Shown here piece after piece: positions 56,749 through 64,000 of a stretch of 64,000 bases of DNA. The notes beneath the pieces were generated by a model. The model was given only the letters and a program-made list of their open reading frames with translations. It was not told the origin of the DNA and searched no databases. The DNA is from an uncultured Polaromonas sp. (GTDB taxonomy: Bacteria > Pseudomonadota > Gammaproteobacteria > Burkholderiales > Burkholderiaceae_C): positions 1 through 64,000 of the forward strand of contig CALMEI010000044.1 in NCBI GenBank assembly GCA_937863225.1, given 5' to 3'. The position numbers and the translations under genes were made by a program. Position 1 is the first letter of the stretch; every line of letters begins with the position of its first letter.

Positions 56749-56770
56749 TTGACGTTTACGTAAACGTCAA
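56749..56770. promoter_or_regulatory. 22-bp perfect palindromic operator upstream of icmF
   Basis: The half-site TTGACGTTTAC is followed by its exact inverted copy GTAAACGTCAA. The right 16 bp recur at 35815-35830 beside the MerR/LiuR-like gene. Position, about 87 bp before the icmF start, suits an operator. Confidence 0.85.
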
Positions 56771-56960
56771 CTACGTAAGAAGATAAAAGCGCGCTATTTT
56801 GCAGATTAACTTAATTTCCCAAATGGTCTGTCTATAGTGGCGTTTTGGATTCAAGGTATAATTGAACGGCTTTGCATAGTGCAAGACGCACGGCAAATCA
56901 CACGTTATGGGCAGTTCCAGCTTTTAACGCAAGTCAACATAAATTTAAAGGGAAATCAAA

Positions 56961-57227
56961 ATGATCTCATCAACAGCGAAAGCTGAAGTCGTCAAAGCCA
57001 ATGCGCGCAGCGCCAACGACACTGGTAGCACTGAAGTTCAAGTGGCTTTGTTGACAGCACGCATCAACGAATTAACACCACACTTCAAAGAGCATAGCAA
57101 AGACCACCACGGACGCCGTGGTTTGTTGCGAATGGTTAACAGCCGCAAAAGCTTGTTGGCTTATTTGAATCGCAAGGATCATGACCGCTACTTGGCCTTG
57201 ATCGCAAAATTGGGTTTACGCAAATAA
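56961..57227 (+). CDS. rpsO: 30S ribosomal protein S15
   Basis: An 88-residue S15 with the 16S-rRNA-binding signature [20 protein letters not shown] and [30 protein letters not shown] precedes the ATG. A TATAAT at 56857-56862 is a plausible -10 without a convincing -35. It precedes pnp, the conserved order in proteobacteria. Confidence 0.98.
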   Translation: MISSTAKAEVVKANARSANDTGSTEVQVALLTARINELTPHFKEHSKDHHGRRGLLRMVNSRKSLLAYLNRKDHDRYLALIAKLGLRK

Positions 57228-57244
57228 ACCCAAATGTATGACAA

Positions 57245-57282
57245 ATGTGCCTGAGTCAGTAACACTTACTCAGGCATTTTCG
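57245..57282 (+). terminator. Hairpin between rpsO and pnp
   Basis: Stem TGCCTGAGT/ACTCAGGCA with an 11-nt loop and only four T residues. It is probably a partial terminator with read-through into pnp, as known for E. coli rpsO-pnp. The rest of the 57228-57475 gap shows no gene. Confidence 0.75.
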
Positions 57283-57475
57283 TTTCAGGGAAGAATATAA
57301 AGAATGCAAGCTGTGTCATTCCAAAAGAGCGTCACAACCAAAATGGTTGATTCGTTTTTTTGGAATGGCATTGTGTTCAAAAATTCTGCTCTGAATCAGC
57401 GCAATTCATTGTGAATTGCACCATCGGTGTGGTTGTCTAATAGTTAAAAACCACATCTTATTTAGGAGCTAAAAA

Positions 57476-59581
57476 ATGACAATGTTCAAAAAAGTTACAA
57501 AAACATTCCAATGGGGCGCGCACACCGTCAAAATGGAAACAGGCGAAATTGCACGCCAATCAACGGGTGCAGTGCTGTTAGACATGGATGGCACCGTGGT
57601 TTTGGCCACAGTTGTAGGTAAAACCGAAGGCAAACCAGGGCAAGATTTTTTCCCTTTAACCGTTGATTACCTCGAGAAATCCTACGCAGCAGGTAAGATT
57701 CCTGGTAGTTTTTTCAAGCGTGAAGGCCGTCCCAGTGAGTTTGAAACACTCACCAGCCGTTTGATAGACCGCCCAATCCGCCCACTGTTCCCAGAGGGTT
57801 TTTTCAATGAAGTGCATGTAGTTATTCATACTGTTTCATTGAACCCTGAAGTCGATGCTGATATCGCCTCCATGATTGCGGTGAGTGCAGCGTTGAGCAT
57901 CAGTGGTATTCCATTCAACGGACCTATAGGCGCAGCACGCGTGGGCTATGTGAATGGTCAGTATGTGTTGAATCCTGGACAAACTGCTCGCAAAGATTCC
58001 ATCATGGATTTGGTGGTTGCTGGTACAGAGTCTGCCGTATTGATGGTGGAATCTGAAGCACAGCAGCTCAGCGAAGAAATCATGCTGGGCGCGGTTGTGT
58101 TCGGTCACGAGCAAGGCAACATCGCCATCAACGCCATTCATGACTTGGTGCGTGATGCCGGCAAACCCGTTTGGGATTGGAAAGCGCCCGCCAAAAACGA
58201 GCCATTGATTGCAAAAATTGATGCCTTGGCCAAAGACAAATTGGTTGCTGCTTACCAAATTCGCAATAAGCAAGCGCGTACCCAAGCATGCCGCACGGCT
58301 TATGCAGATGTCATGGCTGCGCTGACTGCTGAAGGTGTAGAGTTTGACAAAGTGGCGATTGAAGGATTGTTGTTTGAAGTTGAGGCCAAAATCGTTCGCG
58401 GTCAAATTTTGGCAGGCGAGCCGCGCATCGATGGTCGTGACACACGCACCGTTCGTGCTATTGAGATTCGCAACAGCGTGTTACCTCGCACCCATGGCTC
58501 TGCTTTGTTCACCCGTGGTGAGACGCAAGCTTTGGTGGTGACCACATTGGGCACAGAGCGTGATGCACAACGTATCGATGCGTTGTCAGGTGAGTTCGAC
58601 GACAACTTCATGTTGCACTACAACATGCCTCCGTTTGCTACCGGCGAAACCGGTCGTGTCGGTACACCAAAGCGCCGCGAAATCGGTCATGGCCGTTTGG
58701 CTAAACGCGCATTGGTCGCTGTGTTGCCAAGCAAAGAAGAATTTCCCTACACCATGCGTGTGGTATCTGAAATCACCGAGTCCAACGGCTCTTCATCGAT
58801 GGCATCTGTCTGCGGTGGCTGCTTGTCACTGATGGACGCTGGTGTGCCTTTGAAAGCGCACGTGGCAGGTATTGCCATGGGTTTGATCAAAGACGGCAAC
58901 CGTTTTGCTGTGTTGACCGATATCTTGGGTGACGAAGATCACTTGGGCGATATGGACTTTAAAGTGGCCGGTACGACCAACGGTATCACCGCTTTGCAAA
59001 TGGACATCAAAATTCAAGGCATCACCAAAGAAATCATGCAAGTGGCCTTGGCACAAGCGAAAGAAGCACGTGTCCACATTTTGGGCAAAATGCAAGAAGC
59101 CATGGGTGAAGCAAAAACCGAAGTCTCCAGCTTTGCACCGAAGTTGTACACCTTCAAAATCAACCCTGAAAAAATCCGCGATGTGATTGGCAAAGGTGGC
59201 GCGGTGATTCGTGCCTTGACCGAAGAGACGGGTTGCCAGATCAATATCAGCGAAGACGGCACTATCACCATTGCGGCAACTGAATCAGCGAAAGCCGACG
59301 AAGCCAAACGCCGCATTGAAGAAATTACTGCTGAGGTAGAAATTGGCAAAGTCTATGAAGGTCCAGTTACCAAGATTTTGGATTTCGGCGCATTGATTAA
59401 CTTGTTACCTGGCAAAGACGGGTTGCTGCACATCAGCCAAATCGCGCATGAGCGTGTTGAGAAAGTCAGTGACTATCTCAAAGAAGGTCAAATCGTCAAA
59501 GTCAAAGTCATGGAAACGGATGATAAAGGCCGCGTGAAGTTGTCTATGAAGGTTTTGACAGAGCGTCCTGAACAGGCTTAG
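57476..59581 (+). CDS. pnp: Polyribonucleotide nucleotidyltransferase
   Basis: A 701-residue phosphorolytic 3'-5' exoribonuclease. Order: RNase PH domain 1, helical domain, RNase PH domain 2 ([18 protein letters not shown], the [15 protein letters not shown] and [13 protein letters not shown] core), KH domain ([18 protein letters not shown]) and S1 domain ([13 protein letters not shown]). AGGAG precedes ATG 57476. It is a degradosome component in many bacteria. A dispersed repeat follows the stop. Confidence 0.98.
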   Translation: MTMFKKVTKTFQWGAHTVKMETGEIARQSTGAVLLDMDGTVVLATVVGKTEGKPGQDFFPLTVDYLEKSYAAGKIPGSFFKREGRPSEFETLTSRLIDRPIRPLFPEGFFNEVHVVIHTVSLNPEVDADIASMIAVSAALSISGIPFNGPIGAARVGYVNGQYVLNPGQTARKDSIMDLVVAGTESAVLMVESEAQQLSEEIMLGAVVFGHEQGNIAINAIHDLVRDAGKPVWDWKAPAKNEPLIAKIDALAKDKLVAAYQIRNKQARTQACRTAYADVMAALTAEGVEFDKVAIEGLLFEVEAKIVRGQILAGEPRIDGRDTRTVRAIEIRNSVLPRTHGSALFTRGETQALVVTTLGTERDAQRIDALSGEFDDNFMLHYNMPPFATGETGRVGTPKRREIGHGRLAKRALVAVLPSKEEFPYTMRVVSEITESNGSSSMASVCGGCLSLMDAGVPLKAHVAGIAMGLIKDGNRFAVLTDILGDEDHLGDMDFKVAGTTNGITALQMDIKIQGITKEIMQVALAQAKEARVHILGKMQEAMGEAKTEVSSFAPKLYTFKINPEKIRDVIGKGGAVIRALTEETGCQINISEDGTITIAATESAKADEAKRRIEEITAEVEIGKVYEGPVTKILDFGALINLLPGKDGLLHISQIAHERVEKVSDYLKEGQIVKVKVMETDDKGRVKLSMKVLTERPEQA

Positions 59582-59610
59582 TCATTCATTTAAGACTGGT
59601 TATAGAATCG

Positions 59611-59665
59611 ATTTGCTATATTATTTATAGCAATGTATGCAATAAATATGCCGTCTATAGCCAGA
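59611..59665 (+). repeat. Dispersed palindromic repeat, intergenic copy
   Basis: ATTTGCTATATTATTTATAG, CAATGTATGCAATAAATATG, CCGTCTATAGCC. It lies between pnp and the quinone oxidoreductase gene, with slight divergence (ATGCAATAAATATG for AGGCAATAAATACG). Confidence 0.87.
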
Positions 59666-59720
59666 TTTAATTAAAAAAATCAGTTTACCAGCAAGATTTA
59701 TCAGATTGATTCATTCACGA

Positions 59721-60722
59721 ATGAAAGTCTTTGAAATTACCTCATTCGGCACATCCGATGTGCTTCGTACGGCCGTGCGTGCAACACCCGTTGCAGCTGC
59801 TGGAGAGGTCTTGATACGTGTCCATGCAAGCGGAGTAAACCGTCCAGATGTGCTGCAACGTGCGGGGCATTACCCTGCGCCTGCGGGTGCATCGGATATT
59901 CCTGGCTTGGAAATCGCCGGCATCATTGAAGGCGGTGATCTTGCAGCCTTGGCTGTGGCTGGGATGCAGGTGGGCGACTCTGTGTGTGCTTTGGTAGCTG
60001 GGGGTGGTTACTCTGAATTTTGTGTGGCACCTGTTGCACAATGTCTTCCAATACCCAAAGGCTTGAATTTCATTGAAGCCGCATCTTTACCAGAAACATT
60101 CTTCACGGTTTGGAGCAATGTATTTGAACGTGCACGCTTGCAAGATGGTGAAACGTTTTTGGTGCATGGTGGTACCAGCGGCATTGGTGTAACCGCAATT
60201 CAAATGGCCAAATCGTTCGGTTCGGTGGTGATTGCTACTGCTGGAAGTGATGAAAAGTGTGCTGCATGCTTGGCTTTGGGGGCAGACCACGCCATTAACT
60301 ACAAGACTCAAGATTTTGTGGCTGAAGTCAACAAAATCACCCATGACAAGGGTGTGGATGTCATTTTGGACATGGTGGCTGGTAATTATGTCGCGCGTGA
60401 AATGACCTGTTTGGCTGATGATGGCCGTTTGGTCATTATTGCCGTGCAAGGTGGTGTGGACAGTGGCTTTCATGCTGGTATGCTGATGCGGAAACGATTG
60501 TCCATCACCGGTTCTACCTTGAGAGCCAGGCCCATTGCTTTTAAAGCGCAAATTGCACAGGCTTTGCGTGCCAAGGTATGGCCTTTATTAGAAAATGGTA
60601 AAGTTAAAGCAGTGGTGCACAAGGTGTATTCAGCTTCACGTGGTGACGCTGCTGCACAAGCACATGCGCTGATGGAAACGAACACGCATATTGGAAAACT
60701 TGTTTTGGATTGGCAAACATGA
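59721..60722 (+). CDS. NAD(P)H quinone oxidoreductase (zeta-crystallin/PIG3 type)
   Basis: A roughly 333-residue MDR-superfamily enzyme without catalytic zinc ligands. ASGVNRPDVLQRAGHYPAP, the NADPH-binding HGGTSGIGVTAIQMAKSFG and the C-terminal GKLVLDW are typical of the PIG3-like quinone reductase group. The ATG at 59721 is preferred to the TTG at 59706. The stop overlaps the tpiA start by ATGA, so the two are co-translated. Confidence 0.9.
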   Translation: MKVFEITSFGTSDVLRTAVRATPVAAAGEVLIRVHASGVNRPDVLQRAGHYPAPAGASDIPGLEIAGIIEGGDLAALAVAGMQVGDSVCALVAGGGYSEFCVAPVAQCLPIPKGLNFIEAASLPETFFTVWSNVFERARLQDGETFLVHGGTSGIGVTAIQMAKSFGSVVIATAGSDEKCAACLALGADHAINYKTQDFVAEVNKITHDKGVDVILDMVAGNYVAREMTCLADDGRLVIIAVQGGVDSGFHAGMLMRKRLSITGSTLRARPIAFKAQIAQALRAKVWPLLENGKVKAVVHKVYSASRGDAAAQAHALMETNTHIGKLVLDWQT

Positions 60723-61489
60723 CCATAAAAAAGAAATTAATTGCAGGTAACTGGAAGATGAATGGCAGTTTGGCTGCCAATTCGGCATTGGTTGCATCTT
60801 TGGATGCAGGCTTGCACATGCGTATCCCTTCGAATTGCGCGGTTGCGCTGTGCGTGCCATCAGTTTACTTGTCGCAAATGCAACAGCTCTGCATGAAAAG
60901 TGGCATTGATTTGGGCTCACAAGATGTGTCTAGTCATGAGCAGGGCGCATTCACTGGTGAGATCTCAGCAGTGATGCTCAAAGATTTTGGCGTGCGTTAC
61001 GCCATCGTCGGACATTCTGAGCGACGTCAATACCACGGCGAGACCGATGAATTGGTAGCGCAGAAGGCCAAGATAGCGTTGGCAAACGGCATTACCCCGA
61101 TTGTTTGTGTTGGAGAAACTTTGGCTGAGCGAGAATCAGGTAAAACCGAAGAAGTTGTCAAGAGACAATTGGCTGCTGTCATTCATACCAATGGTCATTG
61201 CATCAGTGAAATCGTTTTGGCATATGAACCAGTGTGGGCGATAGGCACCGGCAAAACAGCCTCGCCTGAACAAGCGCAAGCGGTTCATGCCCTCTTGCGC
61301 GCGCAGCTTAATGCAGCGAGCAAGCAGGCAGACAGGGTTCAAATTGTTTATGGCGGTAGCATGAACGCAGCCAATGCCGCAACACTGCTCGCGCAAGCTG
61401 ATATCGATGGCGGTTTGATCGGTGGCGCTTCGCTAAAAGCCGCAGATTTTTTGTCAATTATTGCTGCAGCTGGCGTGGTATCTGCCTAG
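60719..61489 (+). CDS. tpiA: Triosephosphate isomerase
   Basis: A roughly 256-residue TIM barrel. Catalytic residues: Lys in AGNWKMNG, His in IVGHSERR and Glu in AYEPVWAIGTGKTAS; the phosphate-binding YGGSMNAAN is intact. Start ATG at 60719 overlaps the upstream stop; an in-frame TTG at 60710 is less likely. secG follows after 26 bp. Confidence 0.98.
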   Translation: MTIKKKLIAGNWKMNGSLAANSALVASLDAGLHMRIPSNCAVALCVPSVYLSQMQQLCMKSGIDLGSQDVSSHEQGAFTGEISAVMLKDFGVRYAIVGHSERRQYHGETDELVAQKAKIALANGITPIVCVGETLAERESGKTEEVVKRQLAAVIHTNGHCISEIVLAYEPVWAIGTGKTASPEQAQAVHALLRAQLNAASKQADRVQIVYGGSMNAANAATLLAQADIDGGLIGGASLKAADFLSIIAAAGVVSA

Positions 61490-61515
61490 ACTGCTACTAA
61501 ATTAGGAGTATTTAA

Positions 61516-61983
61516 ATGAGTGTTTTTTTGAAAATTATTTTGATCGTACAAATTTTGTCTGCTTTAGGCATGATTGGTTTGATACTGGTTCAGCATGGAA
61601 AAGGTGCTGACATGGGCGCTGCATTTGGCAGTGGTGGTTCCGGTAGTTTGTTTGGTGCCAGTGGCAGTGCCAACTTTTTGTCTCGCACCACATCCATATT
61701 GGCAGCGGTATTCTTTGTGAGCACGCTGTTGTTGACATATTTGGGCGGCAGTCGTTCAAGCTCAACTGGCAGTGTTTTAGAGGGAGCAGCAGTGACAGCT
61801 CCAGCAGCCAATACAGCAACACCTGCGGCAGTTCCAACGACAACCCCAGCGAACTCTGCAAACCAAATTCCAGGTTCAGCACCAGCTAGTTCAAATGCGC
61901 CAGCAGCTAAGCCTTCAACAGTGCCAGCTGCATCAACCACGACCACCACTACAAATGGTGCGGCACAAATTCCTGCGAAGTAA
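61516..61983 (+). CDS. secG: Preprotein translocase subunit SecG
   Basis: A 155-residue translocon subunit. Two membrane helices (about 4-24 and 54-74) flank the conserved LVQHGKGADMGAAFGSGGSG loop. The C-terminal half is an Ala/Pro/Thr-rich tail ending in a Thr run, longer than in E. coli (110 residues) but common in betaproteobacteria. It precedes tRNA-Leu and the nuo operon, a conserved neighbourhood. Confidence 0.96.
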   Translation: MSVFLKIILIVQILSALGMIGLILVQHGKGADMGAAFGSGGSGSLFGASGSANFLSRTTSILAAVFFVSTLLLTYLGGSRSSSTGSVLEGAAVTAPAANTATPAAVPTTTPANSANQIPGSAPASSNAPAAKPSTVPAASTTTTTTNGAAQIPAK

Positions 61984-62113
61984 TTTCACAGTTTAGTCAT
62001 TGACGTAACCAGCTATTTATTTGCATATTTAGAGTGCGGCTGCGCTGAAATACCAGCGTACTAGGGTAAACTACTAGATAGTTCAGAGAACTTGTTTTTT
62101 GAACTAAAAAACA

Positions 62114-62198
62114 GCCGTCGTGGTGAAATTGGTAGACACGCTATCTTGAGGTGGTAGTGGCGAGAGCTGTGCGAGTTCGAGTCTCGCCGACGGCACCA
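62114..62198 (+). tRNA. tRNA-Leu (anticodon GAG)
   Basis: An 85-nt class II tRNA. The acceptor GCCGTCG pairs with CGACGGC; the anticodon stem-loop CTATC-TTGAGGT-GGTAG presents GAG; there is a long variable arm (TGGCGAGAGCTGTG); the T arm contains GTTCGAG; CCA is encoded. It lies 38 bp upstream of nuoA. Confidence 0.97.
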
Positions 62199-62235
62199 AA
62201 TAAATCAGCATTCAAACGCCCTCAAGGGGTGTGCG

Positions 62236-62625
62236 ATGCAAACGAGACCTTTAAAGAACTTTATGTTGGACCTTAATCAGTACCTACCCGTTCTCTTGTT
62301 CATCTTGGTGGGCATCGCCGTCGGCATTGTGCCCCAAGTTCTAGGTTACCTGCTCGGCCCCAATCGCCCCGACCCCGCTAAAAATTCAGCCTACGAATGT
62401 GGTTTTGATGCCTTTGGCGATGCGCGCATGAAGTTTGATGTGCGCTACTACTTGGTCGCGATTCTTTTTATATTGTTTGATTTGGAAATCGCCTTTCTGT
62501 TTCCCTGGGCTGCTGCTTTGAAAGAAGTGGGTCCGGTGGGCTTTTGGGCTGTGGTTATCTTCTTAGGCATTTTGGTCGTGGGTTTTATCTACGAGTGGAA
62601 AAAAGGTGCTTTGGACTGGGAATAA
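62236..62625 (+). CDS. nuoA: NADH-quinone oxidoreductase subunit A
   Basis: A 129-residue membrane subunit of complex I with three helices; [20 protein letters not shown] and [19 protein letters not shown] are diagnostic. ATG 62236 has AAGGGG at six bases. A later ATG at 62263 ([10 protein letters not shown]) would give the usual length of about 120 with a weaker ribosome site, so the start is unsettled. First gene of nuoABCD. Confidence 0.96.
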   Translation: MQTRPLKNFMLDLNQYLPVLLFILVGIAVGIVPQVLGYLLGPNRPDPAKNSAYECGFDAFGDARMKFDVRYYLVAILFILFDLEIAFLFPWAAALKEVGPVGFWAVVIFLGILVVGFIYEWKKGALDWE

Positions 62626-62683
62626 AAATAACCCAATATATTGTCAAGCAAGCGCAAGTATTCAAGAATAAACTGGACACATC

Positions 62684-63166
62684 ATGGCAATTGAAGGTGT
62701 ATTTGACAAAGGCTACATGACCACGAGTTATGACTCGGTGGTGAATTGGGCAAAAACGGGCTCGATTTGGCCAATGACTTTTGGCTTGGCATGTTGTGCG
62801 GTGGAGATGATGCATGCCGCCATGCCGCGCTATGACATCAGCCGTTTTGGTGCTGAGGTATTTCGGGCCAGTCCTCGTCAATCAGATTTGATGATTGTGG
62901 CAGGCACTTTGTGCAACAAAATGGGTCCGGCATTGCGCAAGGTTTATGACCAAATGAGCGAACCACGTTGGGTGATTTCAATGGGTTCGTGCGCCAATGG
63001 TGGTGGTTATTACCACTACAGTTACTCAGTGGTTCGTGGTTGTGATCGCATTGTACCGGTAGATGTTTATGTACCAGGTTGCCCGCCTACCGCTGAGGCG
63101 CTGATTTACGGCATTATTCAATTGCAGCAAAAAATTCGTCGCACCCAGACGATTGCTCGCGTTTAA
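62684..63166 (+). CDS. nuoB: NADH-quinone oxidoreductase subunit B
   Basis: A 160-residue hydrophilic subunit that carries cluster N2. The four ligand cysteines are in [10 protein letters not shown] (adjacent pair), SMGSCANGG and [12 protein letters not shown]. It sits at the quinone-binding junction with NuoD. Length is typical for the family. Confidence 0.98.
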   Translation: MAIEGVFDKGYMTTSYDSVVNWAKTGSIWPMTFGLACCAVEMMHAAMPRYDISRFGAEVFRASPRQSDLMIVAGTLCNKMGPALRKVYDQMSEPRWVISMGSCANGGGYYHYSYSVVRGCDRIVPVDVYVPGCPPTAEALIYGIIQLQQKIRRTQTIARV

Positions 63167-63180
63167 ATACAGGATTTTTG

Positions 63181-63783
63181 ATGACGACTTTTGCTGTCAA
63201 TCCGGAAAAACTCAAAGACACGCTGGCGCAAGTCCTTGGCGACAAAGTCAAACGCATTGATGTTGCTTTGGGTGAAATTAACTTGGTTATTGATGCCGAG
63301 GATTATTTGGCAGCTGCGCTGATGCTGCGTGATTCGCCCGATTGCAGATTCGAGATGTTGCTGGATTTGTGTGGCGTTGATTATTCGGCTTATCAAGAGG
63401 GTCGATATGAAGGTCATCGCTACGCTGTCGTGTTGCAGTTGTTGTCTGTAACTTTGAATCAACGTGTTCGATTAAAAGTGTATTTATCGGAAGATGCGCC
63501 AAACATACCAACTGTCAGTGAGGTATGGAGTTCAGCCAATTGGTACGAACGTGAAGCATTTGATATGTACGGCATTATTTTTGAAGGACATCCCGATTTG
63601 CGCCGGATTTTGACGGATTACGGTTTTGTGGGTCATCCTTTGCGCAAAGACTTTCCTACATCTGGTTATGTGGAAATGCACTATGACGAGTTGCAAAAAC
63701 GCGTTATTTACAAGCCGGTCAGTATTGAACCTCGTGAAATAACACCGCGCATTATTCGTGAAGAAAACTATGGCAGAAATTAA
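63181..63783 (+). CDS. nuoC: NADH-quinone oxidoreductase subunit C
   Basis: A roughly 200-residue subunit of the peripheral arm. [20 protein letters not shown] followed by [20 protein letters not shown] is the family signature. AGGA at six bases supports ATG 63181 rather than TTG 63178. It is separate from nuoD, unlike the E. coli NuoCD fusion, and overlaps it by 14 bp. Confidence 0.97.
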   Translation: MTTFAVNPEKLKDTLAQVLGDKVKRIDVALGEINLVIDAEDYLAAALMLRDSPDCRFEMLLDLCGVDYSAYQEGRYEGHRYAVVLQLLSVTLNQRVRLKVYLSEDAPNIPTVSEVWSSANWYEREAFDMYGIIFEGHPDLRRILTDYGFVGHPLRKDFPTSGYVEMHYDELQKRVIYKPVSIEPREITPRIIREENYGRN

Positions 63784-64000
63784 AAACTACACACTTAATT
63801 TTGGCCCACAACACCCTGCTGCACACGGTGTGTTGCGATTGGTGTTGGAGTTAGATGGCGAAGTGATTCAGCGCGCCGATCCACACATTGGCTTGTTGCA
63901 CCGTGCTACCGAAAAATTGGCCGAAAGCAAAACCTTCATGCAAGCATTGCCTTACATGGACAGGCTGGATTATGTGTCAATGATGTGCAATGAGCATGCA
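63770..64000 (+). CDS. nuoD: NADH-quinone oxidoreductase subunit D, 5' part
   Basis: The frame from ATG 63770 reads [20 protein letters not shown], then [27 protein letters not shown] and [15 protein letters not shown], and runs off the window end. This is the N-terminal part of the 49-kDa quinone-site subunit. It overlaps nuoC by 14 bp in another frame, indicating translational coupling. Confidence 0.97.
   Translation, partial: MAEIKNYTLNFGPQHPAAHGVLRLVLELDGEVIQRADPHIGLLHRATEKLAESKTFMQALPYMDRLDYVSMMCNEHA

Noticed and set aside
1-64000. CRISPR arrays, prophage, insertion sequences, rRNA
   Set aside because: No regularly spaced repeats, transposase or phage motifs, or rRNA sequence were seen; the dispersed repeats are not clustered or evenly spaced.

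Overview
The window is an ordinary-density bacterial chromosome segment with no phage, insertion sequence, CRISPR array or rRNA. Gene content and order point to a betaproteobacterium of the order Burkholderiales, most likely Comamonadaceae-like. The evidence is a PhaR regulator, a UbiM-type hydroxylase, a fused isobutyryl-CoA mutase (IcmF), a LiuR-like MerR regulator, tolB-pal-cpoB, hfq-hflX-hflK-hflC, and tpiA-secG-tRNA-Leu-nuoABCD. It also carries a dispersed 50-60 bp repeat of the style seen in that family. This assignment is inference from gene content; no search was run.

Layout. 0-4.8 kb: an Mpo1-like fragment, a secreted unknown protein between two repeat copies, a Cache-HAMP class III nucleotide cyclase, NnrU, a rhodanese and PhaR. 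4.8-9.7 kb: a molybdopterin oxidoreductase and RimO, then an AT-richer lipoprotein and a GFA-family gene bracketed by two nearly identical direct repeats. 9.7-13.5 kb: an O-antigen ligase (WaaL-like) domain fused in one frame to a complete MsbA lipid A flippase, head-to-head with a WaaE/KdtX-like glycosyltransferase. 13.5-19.1 kb: tolB-pal-cpoB-tcdA, tRNA-Lys, tatD and an ankyrin protein. 19.2-21.2 kb: rho and trxA separated by a large double hairpin. 21.3-28.6 kb: an AddB/AddA-like helicase-nuclease operon and a flavoprotein. 28.9-34.6 kb: lexA with two LexA boxes, lgt, hfq-hflX-hflK-hflC. 34.6-43 kb: an MBL-fold hydrolase divergent from a MerR regulator, tRNA-Val, ubiM, small membrane genes, yggX, dsbB, argA and mltD. 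43-49 kb: hrpA-xseA-sodB. 49-56.7 kb: DUF192, a tiny lysine-rich ORF, an Ala/Lys-rich secreted protein, icd, a divergent ABC protein and icmF. 56.9-64 kb: rpsO-pnp, a quinone oxidoreductase, tpiA-secG, tRNA-Leu and nuoABCD (nuoD cut by the window end).

The most unusual signals are three. (1) A palindromic repeat family has seven intergenic copies, and recognisable copies also lie inside six protein-coding genes (addB-like, addA-like, dsbB, hrpA, xseA, icmF). In three of these the copy has the same orientation and the same reading frame, so unrelated proteins share a similar peptide segment, reminiscent of Rickettsia palindromic elements. (2) The WaaL-MsbA fusion joins lipid A-core flipping and O-antigen ligation in one polypeptide. 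(3) A 22-bp perfect palindrome upstream of icmF shares a 16-bp core with the region upstream of the MerR regulator 21 kb away, linking the two as a likely regulon.

Stretches over 300 bases without a gene are rare. The only clear one is trxA-rho (20480-20848), which holds the 120-bp hairpin element and an A-rich hexamer tract. The icmF-rpsO gap (56663-56960) is just under 300 bp and holds the palindromic operator and a -10-like TATAAT at 56857-56862.
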